DNA of 64,000 bases from Avena insularis. Taxonomy: Eukaryota; Streptophyta; Magnoliopsida; Poales; Poaceae. Below the pieces are notes generated by a model. The model saw nothing but the letters and a program-made list of their open reading frames with translations, had not been told where the DNA came from and did no database searches. Each line of letters starts with the position of its first letter. Within the stretch, counting starts at the first letter, position 1. Shown piece after piece: positions 43,257-54,722 of the stretch. The position numbers and the translations under genes are program-made. The stretch spans positions 532,378,682-532,442,681 of the forward strand of contig CM042684.1 of NCBI GenBank assembly GCA_023614405.1. Direction: 5' to 3'.

Positions 43257-45025
43257 TTTAGAATCTATCTGAAACTAGTTATGTGAACTATGTGCTTGTG
43301 AAAGTGTTGAACTATGTGGGCTACTACCTCTGTTCCATAAAACAGAGGCAGTATATTGTCGTGTAAAGTTTGACCAAGACTATTAAAAAAATTATTCAAA
43401 ATTATGATACTACATAAATATAATATAAAATGTATATTGTCGTGTGTCTAATGGCATGATTTAGCATGGTAGCTATTGATAGTTTTTTTCTAAAAACATT
43501 AGTTAAACCTTATATTGTTTGACTTAAAAAACATTATATGTGTTATTTTTAGTTGTCGACTTGTCGAAATTCTGAGCTATGGTGTGGCTCACGGGTGCAT
43601 ATGAACCTATTATAAAAAATCTTTAAAAAATTCAAATTTTCAAAAAATTGTGAAAGAAATTTTGGTTGGATATCCAGATATTTTATGTTCGTACATAACA
43701 TTTCTAGAGAAAAAAAGTATTTTATGTAGCTTGTGTAAAAAACAACAAATTGTCTATGAATAGTCATATTGAAGCATCGAAATTTATCTTTTTTACACGG
43801 GACATAAAAAATATTCCTTTTCGCCAACAATTTGTGCGTACTTTCATTTTCCGGATGTATATAGAAACATTTTTTCTGATTTTTTTTAACATTTCAAAAA
43901 ATCAGTTCATTTGCAGTTTGTGGGCCGAATGGTAGATGTATGTGTTTTACTATTTGGAGGCCACCTTATAGTGCTCCTAACGTAGTGAAGGATGTACATA
44001 TTCAAAACTCCGGGCCGTCCAATGTGGAAACAAGATCAGCCTTAGAGCAACTCTAAACCCGTAAAAAATACAGAAACCATATAATAACTGTTTTTATGGT
44101 TTCTGCGAGAAAACTGTTCCTAGCAGACCCTTTATAATTTCGAAAACCGTATAAAAGATCGGTGCACCGCAAATTGCCCACGCGACACGGTACTTCCTCA
44201 GTTTTCACAAGCGACCTGAGCACCGCCCCATTTTCCCACACGAGCCTTGGCGCGCTGAAGGTATAGCTCTCACGCCTCCCACTTCCGCCGACGCCGCCAC
44301 CCACTCACAATTTTAGGCCACCCTTCATTTATTTCGCCGCCCGAGGGTCGTCCAGCGTCTGCCGCCACCGTTCCCCGTAGTTTCGACCACGAAGCTCACA
44401 GATCCAAGCAGCGGTAGAACTACGCAGGGCGATGGCCGCCATGGATGCCGCCAGGAGCTTCGATTCGGTCTCAGCGGAGCCATAGGGTCCCGTATTTGGC
44501 CGCCCCTTCCACCGAGTCTGCAGCCACCTCGAGGAGCTTGGATTAGGCCATGTTCCGCTCGCTGCATTGGATTCGAAGGTGAAAATCCCTTCCGATGTTT
44601 CGTTCCGCTCTCTGCATCGGCCGTGTTCCATTCCGCTGCTGTGAAGATGGATACGGACTTGACCCCGGCCACTTGTGCATCCCGTGCAACCGTGCGCTAT
44701 TCGTGTACTGCTATCATGCACGATTATTTTGTCGAGTTACCCGTATATCTCGCCCATCTTTTTTGTCGCCGTTATCGAATGCTCATGAGCTGTTCGTGAA
44801 GATTGTAGAGGGTTGCAAGGCCAATAGCCGTTTCTTTACCCGTCGGAGAAACGCCGCCGAATTGATTAGTTTTGGCGCCTATCAAAAAATCTCCGCAGCT
44901 ATGCGGATGATAGCATACGGCGTTCCAGCGGACTACACCGATGAGTACCTCCACATTGGCGAGGACACAACTCTCGAGTGTGTTCATATGTTTTCCAAGA
45001 CTAGTATCCGTGTTTTTGTTCTGTT
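43257..45025. repeat. Direct repeat flanking the gene island, right copy
   Basis: Collinear with 32217-34110. It includes the same AT-rich flank and the same Harbinger 5' end. It stops near 45025, where the transposase homology ends abruptly at TTTTTGTTCTG. Confidence 0.8.
44044..45025 (+). mobile_element. PIF/Harbinger element, degraded (right copy)
   Basis: Starts GAGCAACTCTAAACCCG directly after TTA (44041-44043). The 3' half is missing. It carries an N-terminal transposase fragment. Confidence 0.65.
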
Positions 45026-45059
45026 GGACCATCCAGTAAACATGGTATTACCGTGTTAG
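44595..45059 (+). pseudogene. Harbinger transposase N-terminal fragment (right copy)
   Basis: The piece from MDTDLTP-like (44646) to DEYLHIGEDTTLE (44941-44980) matches the left copy. It includes TRRRNAAELISFGAYQKISAAMR-type sequence that the left copy has lost. A deletion removes the acidic region between LTP and HLCIPCNRAL, and frames shift near 44790. The catalytic core and C terminus are absent. Confidence 0.75.
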
Positions 45060-45240
45060 GCTGTTGAAAATAAGTTTTAGCTATTCTGGTATGAAGTGTC
45101 CATTTTTTCCCCTAGTTTTCCTAGGGTTCCCTATCTTCTCTCGCGTGTCCATGAGAGTCCTCCCTTTTTCCCATCAACTTCTTGCGCTTCGACATGGATT
45201 CGCTTGCTCCTGCCTGTGATGCGATCTATTTCTCTCTCAA
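45060..45240. other. Unassigned spacer
   Basis: Nothing recognisable was found between the truncated Harbinger copy and the LINE-like sequence. Confidence 0.5.
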
Positions 45241-45830
45241 AACAGGCATGCGCCCAACTATATTAATATAGCAACCACGATTGAGACCGCTGCTAGGTCA
45301 GACAGTACAATGCCCAAAAAAATACAGAGAACAGAAAAAGAAAACGAAGAGAAAATAAAGCCGACAACAATGGCTCGACGAAAAAGCGGGGGTGACCCGC
45401 CACCGCTATGTCCTCTAGAGAATTTCCACCTCGCTCCTAGCGCTCCGAAGCGTCGCATACCAAGCAACACCTCCAAGAAGGAAAGCGACGACAACGATGC
45501 TGCTGCCCGGACAGGTCCTAGGGTTTCCCCCGATACGCTACGGGTGGTGGGTAAGAGGTACACCCAACGCTCCTTAGGAAGAAAGATGACACCCGCAGGC
45601 GTCACCACGTCGGTGTCAAGACGACAAGGATTTCTCCCGACCACTCAAAAAACCACACTCCCGGACTCTTCGAATTGCTCCACCAAGCTCGCCTTCCACC
45701 AGGACACGCCACCATGGTCTTGCAGTCACCATCGTCTTGCCATCGATTTGAGTGAGGGCTGGGGTGTTATTGGTGTCTCGTTTGTAGATTGCATGGCTAA
45801 CCCGCTCAAGAAGGTTCCCCCGTCGTGACC
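45241..45830 (-). mobile_element. Possible LINE 3' region
   Basis: On the minus strand the sequence ends with GGTTGCTATATTAATATAG followed by a GC-type tail, reminiscent of plant LINE 3' ends. A 128-codon minus frame (45258-45644) is hydrophobic towards its end and has no domain that I can name. Weak support. Confidence 0.3.
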
Positions 45831-45949
45831 CCGTCGAAACCGGTGGAACCGCGAGCAGCTCCATAGAAACCCTCGGTTGATGGATCTGGTGGTACGAATC
45901 ATGCTAACAGCTCGAGTTATGCTGGTTTTGAGCAGGATCTAGAGGACCG

Positions 45950-46387
45950 TTTTGAAGGGATGAATCCACGTGGGGAAGAAGAAACAGATCTTGATTTTTT
46001 GGGTGAGATGGAAGATCTTATCGGTGAAGTTGGCTGGTTGGCCTTGTTTAGGGTTCACACTCCAAAACCGTTTAGTCACACACTGATGTTCAGGTAGATG
46101 CGCAATGTGGGGGGGCATCACGGGATGTTACGTTGAAGGTGAAAGGTACAAATTTGTGTTTGGTTCAATTTCAGCATCTTGGCAATTAGAATTGAGACAT
46201 GGAGGGCGGGCCGTTGCTTTTTCGTGGAGCTGTTGTGGTTCTAACAGAGTACGATGGTTTCTCAAACATGGATGATTACAAGTTAGATAAAATTCCAGTT
46301 TGGGCTCGTATCCAGTGTGTTCGGAAGGGGTTATGAAGAATAAGGAACTGACAGAGAAGGTGACAAGGAAGGTGGGGGAACCACCAA
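45950..46387 (+). pseudogene. LINE ORF1 / DUF4283-like fragment
   Basis: Reading with frame changes, the plus strand shows DLIGEVGWLALFRVHTPKPFSH (46015-46080), then GGPLLFRGAVVVLTEYDGFSN (46210-46275) and DDYKLDKIPVWARIQ (46272-46316). These are hallmarks of the DUF4283 / zinc-knuckle ORF1 proteins of plant LINE-like elements, which bind the element RNA. Stops near 46180 and 46337 and frameshifts inactivate it. The coding sequence ends at GEPPI near 46387, where an unrelated LTR begins. Confidence 0.72.
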
Positions 46388-46573
46388 TTGAAAGAGATAT
46401 GCCCTATAGGCCAATAATAAAGTTGTTTTTTATTGATATATCTCATATATGTTTATAATAGTTTTGTACCATGCTACAACTGTATTAAGCGAAAACATTA
46501 ATACATATGTGGTATATAAACAAACTGAGTCTCTAATATCCTCTAGAAGACTAGTTCATTGAGCAGCCGATGA
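46388..46573 (+). mobile_element. Truncated Angela/BARE-like Copia LTR start
   Basis: TTGAAAGAGATATGCCCTATAGGC-type sequence resembles the first about 180 bp of Angela/BARE/WIS LTRs (TGTTGGAAATATGCCC start, CAATAATAAA, ATGCTACAACTGTATTAA, TAATACATATGTG). It is cut at 46573 by a CACTA end. The rest of the LTR is not present. Confidence 0.65.
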
Positions 46574-46790
46574 CACTACTAGGAAAAAGCTAATCTGTGG
46601 CGCACCACTTTTCATCATCCATGGCGCACATAGGGTGCGCCACTAAGCACGCGTCACGGCTAAAATTTAGTTGTGGCGCACTAGGTATCTCGACATATCT
46701 GTGCGCCACTGGCTGTGCAGCAAGTGCGCCACGGCTAGACTACTTGTGGCTCACTGCCACGTGCGCCACGCAACCTGACCTAGTTGATTA
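46574..46790 (+). mobile_element. CACTA (En/Spm) transposon terminal fragment
   Basis: Begins CACTACTAGGAAAAAGC, a standard grass CACTA terminal inverted repeat. It is followed by a cluster of subterminal motifs GGCGCAC / GTGCGCC in both orientations (46604, 46622, 46637, 46674, 46701, 46727, 46760). The other end and any transposase are missing. Confidence 0.8.
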
Positions 46791-47174
46791 CGATGATGTT
46801 GTTGATTGCTTCCATATGTGAGTAGTTTTTTTTGTTTTGGAGAAGATGGAGAAACCCTAGCACTATTATGTAATGAAATAAAGATGATGTATTACTTGTG
46901 TCTATGATCTATTGATTTATGATTTTGTGTTTGATCTCTTTCTTTAGATGGTATGTGTAGTCGGTCATATATCATTTTACTTCGAGACTAAAGAGGGAGT
47001 GATATCCTTAGGCCGTGTATGGGAGTATATCCAGTGTTATTTTCGTGACTACAAGCATTGGCTTATAACCCGCACGGTCAAAGGATGAATAAAGTGAGAT
47101 TCACTAAGATAATTATGATATTCATGGAGAACCCTTAATTGTGGTGGTCTGTATGAGTTACCGATCTGAGTCAT
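46791..47174. other. Unassigned spacer
   Basis: AT-rich sequence without recognised gene or repeat ends. A short plus-strand frame around 46950-47090 has no family resemblance. Confidence 0.5.
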
Positions 47175-48605
47175 TGATGACCCACAAGTATAGGGGTGTA
47201 TCGCAGTATTTTCGAGGGAAGTGAAACCCAATTTATTGATTCGACACAAGGGGAGCCAAAGGATATTTATAAGCCTTAACAACTGAGTTGTCAATTCAGC
47301 TGCACCTGGAAACAATCTTGCTCACAACAGTTTATCAGTAGCAACAATTTTGTAGTAGGAATAGCAAAGTAACAGTAGTAGTAAAGTAAAGACATCAGTT
47401 GCAATAGCAGTAAACAGTAGGATTCGAGTGTGGTAGGCATAGGGATGGATGGACGGGCGTTGCATGGATAAAGCAATTCACATAGCAATCAGAATATAGG
47501 CAATTGCAGATAAATAAGATAAAACATCCAAGTACTAGATAATCCTAGGCATGTGTTCCACATATAGTCATACGTGCTCGCAATGAGAACTTGCACAACA
47601 TCTTTTGTCCTGCCAGCCCGTTTGCAGCAGGGCCTCAAGGGAACTACTGGCAATTAAGGTGCTCCTTTTAATAGAGCACCGGAGCAAAGCATTAACACTC
47701 CGTGAACACATATGATCCTCACATCAAAGCCATTCCCTCCGGTTATCCCGATTTCTGTCACTTCGGGGCCATTGGTTCCGGACAACAACGTGTGTACACA
47801 ATTTGCAGATAAGACCATAAACAATACTATCATAATGAATCAATAACATGTTCAGATCTAAAATCATGGCACTCAGGCCCTAGTGATAAGCATTAAGCAT
47901 AACAAGTCGCAACAGAGTCATAAAGCACTAATAAAAGATACTAGGCACCATGCCCTAACAATCTGATGCCATTATATGAACGATCTCATCCAATCCCTAC
48001 CATCCCCATAGCCAACAACGAGGGATTACTCACTCATAGATGGGGGAAGCATGGATGGTCGATGGAGAAGCGATGGTGATGATGATGGCGATGATCTTCT
48101 CTAATTCCCTTTCCCGGCAGGGTGCCATAACAGAGTTTCTGGTGCTATTTCGTGGAATCTGGTGGTGGCGGCATAGTGGAACTCCTTCTGGAAAAACGTC
48201 GAACCCTCCTGAGTTTTTAGGTCAGAAGGCATCTTATAGGCGAAGAGGGAGACCAAGAGGGTGTTTGGGGCGGCCATACCACCCCCTGGCGCGGCCAGGC
48301 CCAGCCTGCGCGGCCAGGTGGTGTGGCTAGGCCCCAGCCCCACTCCGTCTCGTATTCTGGCTCCAGGTGTCCCTCGGTAAAATAGTGACTTTGGCTTTTG
48401 TCCCGTCCAATTTCGAGAATATTCATTTTCTAACTTTTCTGGAACCAAAAACAGCAAAAAACAGGCAGCTGGCACTGTGGCTTTTGTTAATAGGTTAGTC
48501 CAAGAAATCATATGAAAAGTACTCCAAAGTGTGGACAAAACATAAGAAAGTAGAAAAAACCAAGCATGGAACATCAAAAATTATAGATACGTTTGCAACG
48601 TATCA
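47175..48605 (-). repeat. 3' LTR of the minus-strand Athila-type element
   Basis: The 1431-bp LTR is bounded TGATGACCC (47175) to CGTATCA (48605), that is, TGAT/ATCA ends. Its U3-side half (about 48080-48605) is clearly homologous to LTR1-3. The other half (47175 to about 48030) shows no obvious similarity to them, so it is a different subfamily or a recombinant. Confidence 0.75.
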
Positions 48606-49643
48606 ACATCCCCAAGCTTAACTCATGCTCGTCCTCGAGTAGGTAAGTGATAAAAAGAAAGAATAATTTTTTGAGGTGACATGCACCATCATAAACTTGA
48701 TCAAAGTATTTGTAAACATTGATAGCTGGGATCATGGTACTTCAACATAACATGAAAGATAAAGTTCTAACAATAAGACAAAGCAACTATGTTGCAACAT
48801 GAAAAGGCACAAACAAAAGATTCATGAATAACAATGCTTTGCAAGACGTTTGTTTGTTTCACATAAAGAAAACATAGCATAGTGGTATTCAGTTTGTCCC
48901 TCATAGAGTAGCAAACATAAATGCATAGGACACCTTCAAAGTTCATAAGAGTGACTAAATACAAATAGTTTAAAACAAGCAATATCAAGTTATGCATCAA
49001 TCAACTAGTCTTGGGACAATGCACATAGAACTAAGAATGGCCACTATGCTCTCAAATTAGGTGCATAAAGATAGAAGGTGGAGACTCAATATAATGGTGG
49101 AAGAAAGGCCTTCATAGAAGGAAGCAGAGATTCAAGTTTCATAAAGAGCTTGCAAAAATTATGGTTCTTAATAGCTTTCAGCTCTCATTTCCCCTATCAT
49201 AAGCATCTTGAAGGTGATTAAGGTTAAAGTGAACAAACTATGGTGTACATGCTTGACGAAATATAAGTTAGAAATCTCATATCCCTTGAATACGAGGGCC
49301 GCTCCTCATGCTACTCAAGTTTAGTCACCGGTAAGTTCTTGTCATTGTAAGTACATGTGTATCATAGAGAACCGCCAACGGGGTACCCCTTGCCCGATGA
49401 TACGGAAGAATCCTCATATCAAAATGATAAGGCAAGCAGATAACGAGCATCTCAGCAATCTTCTTATTTACCATGGGAATATGGTGTTTTTTCTCTCTTT
49501 CCTCTTTTCATAATCTCTTTTTTTCCTTTTTCTCTTTTTTCTTAATATGGGACTCTTTTTTTATAAGAAGAATGCTTCATAGATAGCTCATTATGGTTAC
49601 GCTGCAGGTTTCCACCATGTCAGCATGGATTAGACCAGCGGCC

Positions 49644-51215
49644 TGATGGCCCAAAATATATCGAGCTCGTTGGAGAACCCCAAGAGGAAGGTATGATGAG
49701 CACAGCAACAAGTTTTCCCTCAATACGAAACCAAGGTTATCAATCCAGTAGGAGCAAGGAAACACCCCAAAGGTGTAGTTAGCTGAACGATGGCGGTGGC
49801 ACTACGGTGCCAAGACAGAACGTGGAGACCGCACAACACAACCACGTAACTCATCCCCAACTTGCGATGAGGTTGTCAATCTCACCGGTTTTGCTGAAAA
49901 CAAAGGATTAAACGTGTCGAATGGAAGGAAGTAATAGTTTGCGTAAAGTAAACACAAAGCGATAAGCAGTTTATAGATTGTATGTAAAAGAAAGGACCGG
50001 ATCCATAGTTCACTAAAGGTGGCTCTCCTTAAGATAGATAACATGTTGGGTGAACAAATTACAGCGGGGCAATTGACAAACATCAAGAAAGCAATACATG
50101 CATATACTAATCATCTTGACTCCTTTGAGATTCGATTGGGCATTACAACATTATACATAGACCGCCATCCAACTGCATCTATGACTAATAATCCACCTTC
50201 AGGTTATCATCCAAACCCCCTCCAGTATTAAGTTGCAAGCAACAGATTATTGCTTTACGAATTGCGTGTAATGTAAACAATACGATTGTTCTATGAACAA
50301 AGGATTGCTGTTTTTCTCCCTAGTAGCAACAACACATCTAGTACCTTAGAGATTTCTGTCACTTCCCCAGATTACTAGAGGCATGAACCCACTATCGAGC
50401 ATAAATACTAACTCTTGGAGTTGCTAGCATCTACTTGGCCAATATAGCTACTAACAACGGAAAGCATGCAAGATCACAAATAACAAAGACATGACAGAAT
50501 CAATAATCAATCTGAAATAGCATCTCAATATCCACCGGATCCCCGCAAACACAACATCCAGAATTACAAATAGATGATCTTGATCATGAACGGAGCTCAC
50601 AAGATCTAGACATGAAAGCACAAAGGAGGAGAACCAGCCATCTAGCTACTACATGGATCCGTAGTCCAAGGGTGAACTACTCACGCATCACACCGGAGGC
50701 TTGCATGGTGATGAAGAAGGCCTCCAGGGTGAATTCCCCTCTCCAGCAGGGTGCCGGGAAGAGCTTCAGATCCCTCCCGATCTAGGGATGGAGATGATGG
50801 CGGCTACAGACTCTTTCATGGATTTTTGATCGGGTTCTTAGTGTTTTCGTCCCGAGGGCATCTTATAGGCGGAAGGAGAGGCCGAGGGGGTGTTGGGGTC
50901 GGCCAGACCACCCCTTGGCGCGGGCCAGGCCTGGCTGCTAGGTGGTGTGTGGTCACCCCAACCCTTCTCCGCCTCGTATTCGGCATCGATGACTTAGGAA
51001 AAATAGGCCTTTGTTTTTGTCCCGTCAATTCGAGAATATTCATTTTCGACTTTCCTGGAACCAAAAACAGCAGAAATGTGCACCTTGTGGCTCTTGTTAA
51101 TAGGTTAGTCCAAAAAATCATATGAAAAGTACTCCAAAGTGTGGACAAAACACAAGAAAGTGGATAAAACCAAGCATGGAACATCAAAAATTATAGATAC
51201 ATTTGCAATGTATCA
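49644..51215 (-). mobile_element. Solo LTR of the Athila-type family with perfect target duplication
   Basis: The 1572-bp LTR has TGATGGCCC and GTATCA ends and is flanked by CGGCC on both sides (49639-49643 and 51216-51220). It is homologous to LTR1-3 over its full length. No internal sequence is present, so it arose by LTR-LTR recombination. It is nested in the internal region of the minus-strand element. Confidence 0.93.
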
Positions 51216-51861
51216 CGGCCCAGGCGTTTCTCTAACACATATACATAACTCCATGGACTTTTTACAAGCTCCCCTTTCATTTCACACCGATGACATCCAT
51301 AGACAAAAGAGCATGATATCAACTAGGTACAAAGTACCAGTGCAATGTTGAAAGCGTTCCCCATGACAACATGGTTCTGCTAATCCCCAACAAATAAGTG
51401 CAAGCATATACAACATAGACGACACAATGGTTCAAGTTTATTAAGGGCAAGAAAAGTAAAGTGTTCCATCAAGTTCGTGAGAGCTTTAATCACTAGTTTT
51501 CTCATAACAAGTTTAATTTGGAAGGTAAACAAAAACATGAATATACTTGGAATAGCATATGCTAGTAGGTAGGTATGGTGGACTCTTTAGAATAACTTGG
51601 TTTAGGGAGTTGGATGCATGAGTGGAACTCATACTTGGTTGTGGAGGCTAGCAAAAGACTAGGAGCGACAAACTAGGAGAGCAATAATGGCCATAATCAT
51701 GCAGAGCGACAAAACATCATTAATCAAAGCATAAAGTGATACTACAAGTTGAAAACTAAAGGATCATAAAGGCTATGGTGACTTGAGATAGTCATAACAT
51801 GGTGTGAGCATGCGCCAAGTCAACCCAAATAAAGCATCAAAGGAGAATGCCACAATACTAT

Positions 51862-52350
51862 TGACATGGGTATACCCTACAGGTACTCGAACTTGGTATA
51901 TACGGCCCAAATACGTACAGGCCCACGATGTCGCCAAGACCCGGATGGAGGGACTCGAGTAACCTATGGACTCTCAATTGCTTGAAGGACAAGAAGAAGC
52001 TAAAGATAGAAAGTTTGAAGGGGAAAACCCTAACTTGTAACCGACTCGACTTGCTACCCGAGACCTAGCCTATCTATATAAAGGCTAGGAGGGGGCGGCG
52101 AGGAGGACACACGCAATCCTAGTTTTCGCAACCCTCGCCAGATTTCATCTGCGCATCATTGTAACTTTCGACTCCCTCGATAATTCCACGAGCAGACAAG
52201 CAGGAGTAGGGACCTCTACGAGGCCTGAACCTGGGTAAATCCTTTGTCTCCTGTGTGCTTGTTTGCTAGTCGATAGATGTCTCCAGCGCTCCCTCCTTCT
52301 CCAAAACCCAAGTCCATAACAATGGGCATTGACGAGCTAAACCCTCGTCA
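51862..52350 (+). repeat. 5' LTR of the Tat element
   Basis: Starts TGACATGGG and ends CCCTCGTCA (TGAC/GTCA inverted ends), 489 bp. A TATA-like TATCTATATAAAGG lies at 52071-52084. It is inserted after ACTAT in the minus-strand Athila element. Confidence 0.8.
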
Positions 52351-54567
52351 ATTGGCGCCGTGTGTGGGAACTGGGAGTGCTGATGTTGCGGCTTCTTCGG
52401 CCCCATCAAACGCGATCTACAACTCAGCAACAGCGGAGATTCGCCAACTCTTTGGCGCCTTCGACTTCACCGTCCACACACCGGCTACTCGCCCGGCCTT
52501 CGAGTCCGTGGGCGACGGAATCAGCCTAGCGATTGGGAGTTTCCGCTTCCAAGTTGGTCAGATGGGCACGCTTCGCATGCCTGATCAGCCAACAACACCG
52601 GCGATTGCCCTGGCCTCATGGTTCCCTCCATCGATCGGTACCCTCAGCGAGCTCAATGCTCTAGTGGCGATCGGGAACATGGTAAGCGACATCAGTCGCG
52701 ACTCCGATCTAAGCGATCTGGCCACTGAAGAGGGAACCTACGGTTCCGGATCTGAAAGTTGTGGAAGCAACAACTTCCCAAATCACTTCATGTGCGCCGT
52801 CATCAACGCGGGCGACACCTCTGCCAACCGCGGCAACGGCACCGACCCGCCCAACACCGCCAACAGCGGCAACGGTGGCAATGGAGGAGCAGTCGAACCC
52901 CCTACCATAATCAATGAGCAAACCGGCGAACGCGTCGTTATCAGGCTCAACAAGCAAGAGTGGGAACGCTGCTGCGAAGCCCTACGAGGTACACCTCTAC
53001 CCTTCGGGTCCCCGCAAGAACTACTGATGGGCTACCACTGGCTCCTAAAGGAGGAATTCCAGCGCCAGAAACAAGCAATCGCGGAACTTGAAGCGCGTAA
53101 AAAGGCGGCAGACGAGTCAAGCCTTCGTCGTGCTAGGCTCTCTTCCTACGGAGGATCCTCCTCAAGAGGCAACGAACACCTCGCCAAGAAGAGGCAATCA
53201 TGGATGGCTCACCTCACCGAGCAAGAACGCATAGACGCCGCGAAAATCCTCGACTTCGGCTCCATGACAGTCGACACGAGAGGCAACGTGGTTCCCAGGA
53301 CGCCGCAGGCCGCGGTAACGGCGGCCACCATGTACCTTCTCAATAACCAGCCACCGGCTGGAGATCCCCGGACGACCATGCACCGATCTACGATCGCGGG
53401 CCTTGGACTAATCAAGGTGCCCTCGACAAAGAACGATGCAGACCCAAAAAGGGCAAGGCGTTAGCAAAACGCTATTCCTCGTCCTCGTCAAGCGACGATA
53501 GTCACGACCTATCTCGACGCCGCCGTTCGCGACGGCACGATCGCGACTACGATGCACGCGACGAGCTCACGAAGCGCAAGATCGACAAGTCAAGGGCACG
53601 ACGTGCTCGGTCGACTGATTCGGAAGAAGATGGAGAGCTCTGCGGTGCCAGATGCTTCAGCAGATCCATTAGGCAGAAGCGAATGCCTAAAGGGTTCAAA
53701 CTCTCATCAGAGAACCCAAAATTTGACGGTCTACAGGACCCCAAGATCTGGCTGGAAGATCACATCTCCTCAGTCGAGGGCGCGAAGCGATCGGTAATGC
53801 TTGCCATACCGCAAGGCGCCGCCCGGGCATGGCTCAATAACCTCCCGCGCGGATCCATTCGTAGCTGGGATGAGCTGGTCTACAGCTTCGTGCGCAACTT
53901 CAAGGGCACATACAAACGCCCCGCTTCAATATAAGTACTGAGATGCTGCCAGCAAAAATCTGGCGAATCGCTGCGCTCTTACATCCAAAGGTGGTCCATC
54001 ATCAAGAACTCCGCGGAGAACATCTCGGAAGACCGTGCGATTGATGCATTCAACGATGGTGTCCGCCACATAGAAATCAGGGAGGAGCTAGGACGCTCAA
54101 ATCCCAAGACCATCGACCACCTGATGGAGATCGCGAACCGGTGGGCTGATGGAGAAGATTCGCTGAAGAACCGCGCTCACTCTGACAAGGAAGCAGAACT
54201 CAGACGCGACCGCCGGGGCAAACGTCGTATGCGCGTCTACGATCGCGATGACGTCAACATGGTCGCCGCCGGTTACGCCGATAGACGCGACGACAACCGC
54301 AACAGCGGATACCATAGCGGCGGATATCGCGACTCCGGGAAAACCACGCAAGTATGGCAACGCCGCACCCACGATGAAGCACCCGCGACCACCATCGAAG
54401 ATAAACTGTCCGGACCATGCATGGTACACTTCTACATCGACAAGCATGACGGCAAGAGAAAGTCCAGTCACCTCCTCAAGGACTGCCGCGAGTTCCTCAA
54501 GCTACACGAGGGGTTGGTGCGGATGAACCGCAACACGGTCGAAAGAGGCTACGGAACCGCTCGGTAG
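52277..54567 (+). pseudogene. Tat gag polyprotein, interrupted
   Basis: A first frame runs to 53464; the ATG at 52277 lies inside the LTR, so the natural start may be downstream. After a frameshift between 53464 and 53683 the gag core continues (FDGLQDPKIWLEDHIS, ARAWLNNLPRGSIRSWDELV). A TAA at 53932-53934 lies in the same frame. Beyond it come LRSYIQRWSIIKNSAE and the MEIANRWADGEDS block. The C-terminal GPCMVHFYIDKHDG...HLLKDCREF is the degenerate zinc-knuckle region typical of this lineage. An Asn/Gly-rich low-complexity stretch occupies about 52790-52890. Confidence 0.85.
52353..52371 (+). other. Primer binding site of the Tat element
   Basis: TGGCGCCGTGTGTGGGAAC begins 2 bp after the LTR end. 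The matching tRNA was not identified from memory. Confidence 0.65.
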
Positions 54568-54722
54568 CGATGGCACATGGCGCACCACCACCACCACCGG
54601 CCACCCCGAGCGGAGCTGCACGGACCAGCGTCACGGCGAACCATACCCACGGGCCATGGGCACCATGATGATCAAAAGGGCGCCCCTCGAGCAGTGCGAA
54701 GGCCATCACTCGCCAAGTCAAT

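Larger units (their letters stand above)
47175..51861 (-). mobile_element. Minus-strand Athila-type element (3' LTR plus 3' internal part), truncated by the Tat element
   Basis: 3' LTR at 47175-48605; polypurine tract at 48606-48618 (complement of CAAGCTTGGGGAT-like); non-coding internal part at 48606-49643 and 51216-51861. The internal part is homologous, in reverse orientation, to 24230-25787. It is interrupted by a solo LTR (49644-51215) and ends at 51861 where the Tat element starts. Its gag part should lie beyond the right edge of the window, after the Tat 3' LTR. Confidence 0.8.

Noticed and set aside
45310..45828. 172-codon plus-strand frame
   Set aside because: No domain resemblance; lies over a possible minus-strand LINE 3' region.
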